The translations under genes and the position numbers were made by a program. From contig JAGXLE010000050.1 of assembly GCA_018334855.1 (NCBI GenBank), forward strand, positions 1 to 8,296: a DNA stretch of 8,296 bases. Direction: 5' to 3'. The notes below the pieces were generated by a model. It worked only from the letters and a program-made list of their open reading frames with translations. It did no database searches and was not told the origin of the DNA. Positions 7,577 to 8,296 of this stretch are shown in pieces. Numbering within the stretch: position 1 is the first letter of the stretch; the number at the start of each line of letters is the position of its first letter. This DNA comes from Desulfobacterales bacterium. GTDB taxonomy: Bacteria; Desulfobacterota; Desulfobacteria; Desulfobacterales; Desulfosalsimonadaceae.

Positions 7577-7723
7577 ATGTATTATAACTTTTTGATAAAT
7601 CACATTATTATGATGATCAGATCAGTTTTTCATAATTTGTACAGCACAGAGAGTGTATTTTTCCGGTGGCGGCTGTATTGGACCGAAACGGCGGGATGTG
7701 CCCTTCGGCCGATGCAGCACTGA
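7577..7723 (+). CDS. Aromatic leader peptide of the aroF attenuator
   Basis: This frame encodes 48 residues from the ATG at 7577, or 37 or 36 from the in-frame ATGs at 7610 and 7613. Ten of the 48 residues are aromatic. The key run is FFRWRLYW (codons 7658-7681): two Phe, two Trp and one Tyr in eight codons. The stop (7721-7723) lies 25 bases before the terminator stem. A weak AGAAG sits 9 bases before the first ATG; the inner ATGs have no visible ribosome binding site, so the true start is uncertain. The role is inferred: when charged aromatic tRNAs are scarce the ribosome stalls on these codons and steers the RNA away from termination, raising aroF expression. The peptide itself probably has no other function. 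A longer overlapping frame (GTG at 7653) runs straight through the terminator and is less credible. Confidence 0.75.
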   Translation: MYYNFLINHIIMMIRSVFHNLYSTESVFFRWRLYWTETAGCALRPMQH

Positions 7724-7763
7724 TGCAACCGGCCAAAACGCTGTAAATAAAACCGTGGGGCCC
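7680..7763 (+). promoter_or_regulatory. Attenuator: pause hairpin and competing antiterminator
   Basis: Strand 1 begins inside the second Trp codon: GG (7680-7681), CCGAA (7683-7687) and GGG (7693-7695). It can pair with CCC (7701-7703), TTCGG (7704-7708) and CC (7709-7710), giving 10 bp with bulges. Strand 2, GCCCTTCGG (7700-7708), can pair instead with CCGTGGGGC (7753-7761), with seven Watson-Crick pairs, one G-U and one mismatch. That second pairing destroys the terminator. A further hairpin, GGCCG/CGGCC plus TGCA/TGCA (7707-7734), holds the leader stop codon in its loop. Pairings were drawn by hand without energy values. Confidence 0.65.
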
Positions 7764-7786
7764 GCCGGGGCCTCACGGTTTTTTTT
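7749..7786 (+). terminator. Intrinsic terminator of the aroF attenuator
   Basis: AAAACCGTGGGGCCC (7749-7763) pairs with GGGCCTCACGGTTTT (7768-7782) as 14 Watson-Crick pairs and one G-U, with a four-base GCCG loop. The T run covers 7779-7786 (eight T). This is a strong canonical terminator on the plus strand, placed after a leader frame and 192 bases before aroF. No full gene precedes it on this strand, so it is best read as a regulatory terminator. Confidence 0.93.
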
Positions 7787-7794
7787 ATTAAGAC

Positions 7795-7935
7795 GTGCCC
7801 ATCCAGAAATGGCTAATTTGCCCAATTTCTGCGTCAGGCTCAAATTTTAATCCTCAAAATACAGCAAGTATTACTGCGGATAAAATTTTCGCCTTCCTTG
7901 AACGTAAACAAATTATCTGATTTCTGGACGGGCAC
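7795..7935. repeat. 141-bp imperfect palindrome, MITE-like
   Basis: The ends, GTGCCCATCCAGAAAT (7795-7810) and ATTTCTGGACGGGCAC (7920-7935), are inverted repeats matching at 15 of 16 positions. The symmetry continues inward: TAATTTG (7814-7820) with CAAATTA (7909-7915), an AGGC (7836-7839) with GCCT (7891-7894), and AAATTTTAATCC (7842-7853) with GGATAAAATTTT (7878-7889, one-base bulge). A small AGT-ATT-ACT hairpin is at the centre. No reading frame is inside. A non-autonomous mobile hairpin element or a large RNA foldback are both possible. No clear target duplication is visible at the edges. Confidence 0.7.
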
Positions 7936-7978
7936 TAAAACGGCAAGTGCCGCGAAATTAAACAGGGAGGACAGCAAT

Positions 7979-8296
7979 ATGTTGATAGTTATGCGCCAGG
8001 ACGCTACAAAGGAACAGATTGATGCCGTGATCCGCGCAGTTGAGGATAGAGGCTGTTCTGCAAGGTCTATTCCCGGCGGGGAGAGGGTTTCCATCGGGGT
8101 CCTTTACAACAGGGGCCCGATAGATAAATCGGTATTTCAGGATATGTCGGGTGTCAAGGAGGCTATTGCCGTAACCCGGCCATACAAGCTTGTCAGCCGG
8201 GAAGTGCATCCCCATGATACGGTCATACGGGTGGGAAATGTCGATATCGGGGGTAAGAACCGCGTGATCATCGGTGGACCGTGCGCGGTTGAAAGC
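7979..8296 (+). CDS. aroF: 3-deoxy-7-phosphoheptulonate (DAHP) synthase, N-terminal part (3' end outside window)
   Basis: The first 106 codons are visible, with no stop. The enzyme condenses phosphoenolpyruvate and erythrose 4-phosphate, the first step of the shikimate pathway to Phe, Tyr and Trp. Residues 1-70 (MLIVMRQDATKEQIDAVI to VTRPYK) are the ferredoxin-like regulatory domain of the Thermotoga maritima-type enzyme, where Tyr or Phe binds to inhibit. The barrel begins with VIIGGPCAVES; Cys102 falls at the metal-binding Cys of this family. The start is firm: AGGGAGGA ends 7 bases before the ATG and the N-terminus aligns with the family. The long leader with peptide and terminator suggests control by attenuation as well as by feedback on the protein. 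Confidence 0.95.
   Translation, partial: MLIVMRQDATKEQIDAVIRAVEDRGCSARSIPGGERVSIGVLYNRGPIDKSVFQDMSGVKEAIAVTRPYKLVSREVHPHDTVIRVGNVDIGGKNRVIIGGPCAVES

Noticed and set aside
7622..7843. 73-codon frame on the minus strand over the attenuator
   Set aside because: It is antisense to the leader and terminator, with no plausible promoter, ribosome binding site or recognisable domain. It is most likely a by-product of GC-rich stems.
7653..7850. 65-codon frame starting at GTG on the plus strand, overlapping the aromatic leader
   Set aside because: It runs through the terminator hairpin and into the palindrome, has no ribosome binding site, and its residues resemble translated structured RNA. The frame with the aromatic run explains the region better.
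7941..7952. Small palindrome CGGCAAGTGCCG before the aroF ribosome binding site
   Set aside because: A 4-bp stem with a 4-base loop is expected by chance and I see no second copy to suggest an operator.
7840..8215. Minus-strand frames over the palindrome and the aroF start
   Set aside because: The plus-strand DAHP synthase frame is certain and conserved, so these are shadows in the opposite strand.

Overview
The window looks like chromosomal core sequence from a Gram-negative, sulfate-reducer-like member of Desulfobacterota (former Deltaproteobacteria). This is inferred from gene content: a PurS-PurL fusion with a separate glutaminase, an HDOD protein, a DUF4124 protein, a LysM envelope protein with its own tail domain, and a Thermotoga-type DAHP synthase. 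I cannot name a species. There is no sign of phage, plasmid, CRISPR or tRNA content.

Layout. (1) Bases 1-4584, plus strand: a tight cluster of the 3' part of rseP (site-2 membrane protease), purL of the PurSL type (997 aa), and purQ (276 aa). The gaps are 4 and 15 bases, so they are probably co-transcribed. PurSL and PurQ together make the FGAM synthetase of purine synthesis. (2) Bases 4585-5282: a strong-looking promoter and a small secreted DUF4124 / coiled-coil protein. (3) Bases 5305-7370, minus strand: an HDOD signalling protein and, upstream of it, a secreted LysM protein. They are separated by a 185-base gap with a perfect 13-bp hairpin. (4) Bases 7371-7978: a 608-base divergent regulatory region. 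(5) Bases 7979-8296: the start of a DAHP synthase gene (aroF), cut by the window end.

The most interesting part is the region before aroF. A promoter-like sequence (7516-7544) is followed by a short reading frame (7577-7723) containing the run F-F-R-W-R-L-Y-W. Just after it lies a near-perfect intrinsic terminator (7749-7786). The RNA can be drawn in two exclusive states. In one, strand 1, beginning at the second Trp codon, pairs with strand 2 (7680-7710) and the terminator forms. In the other, strand 2 (7700-7708) pairs with the 5' arm of the terminator (7753-7761). This is the geometry of ribosome-mediated attenuation. The codons sense Phe, Trp and Tyr together, which fits the enzyme of the common first step of aromatic synthesis.

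Between that attenuator and aroF sits a 141-bp imperfect palindrome with 16-base ends matching at 15 positions (7795-7935). It resembles a MITE or other mobile hairpin element inserted into the leader. The other genes are ordinary in kind, though a few details are worth noting.
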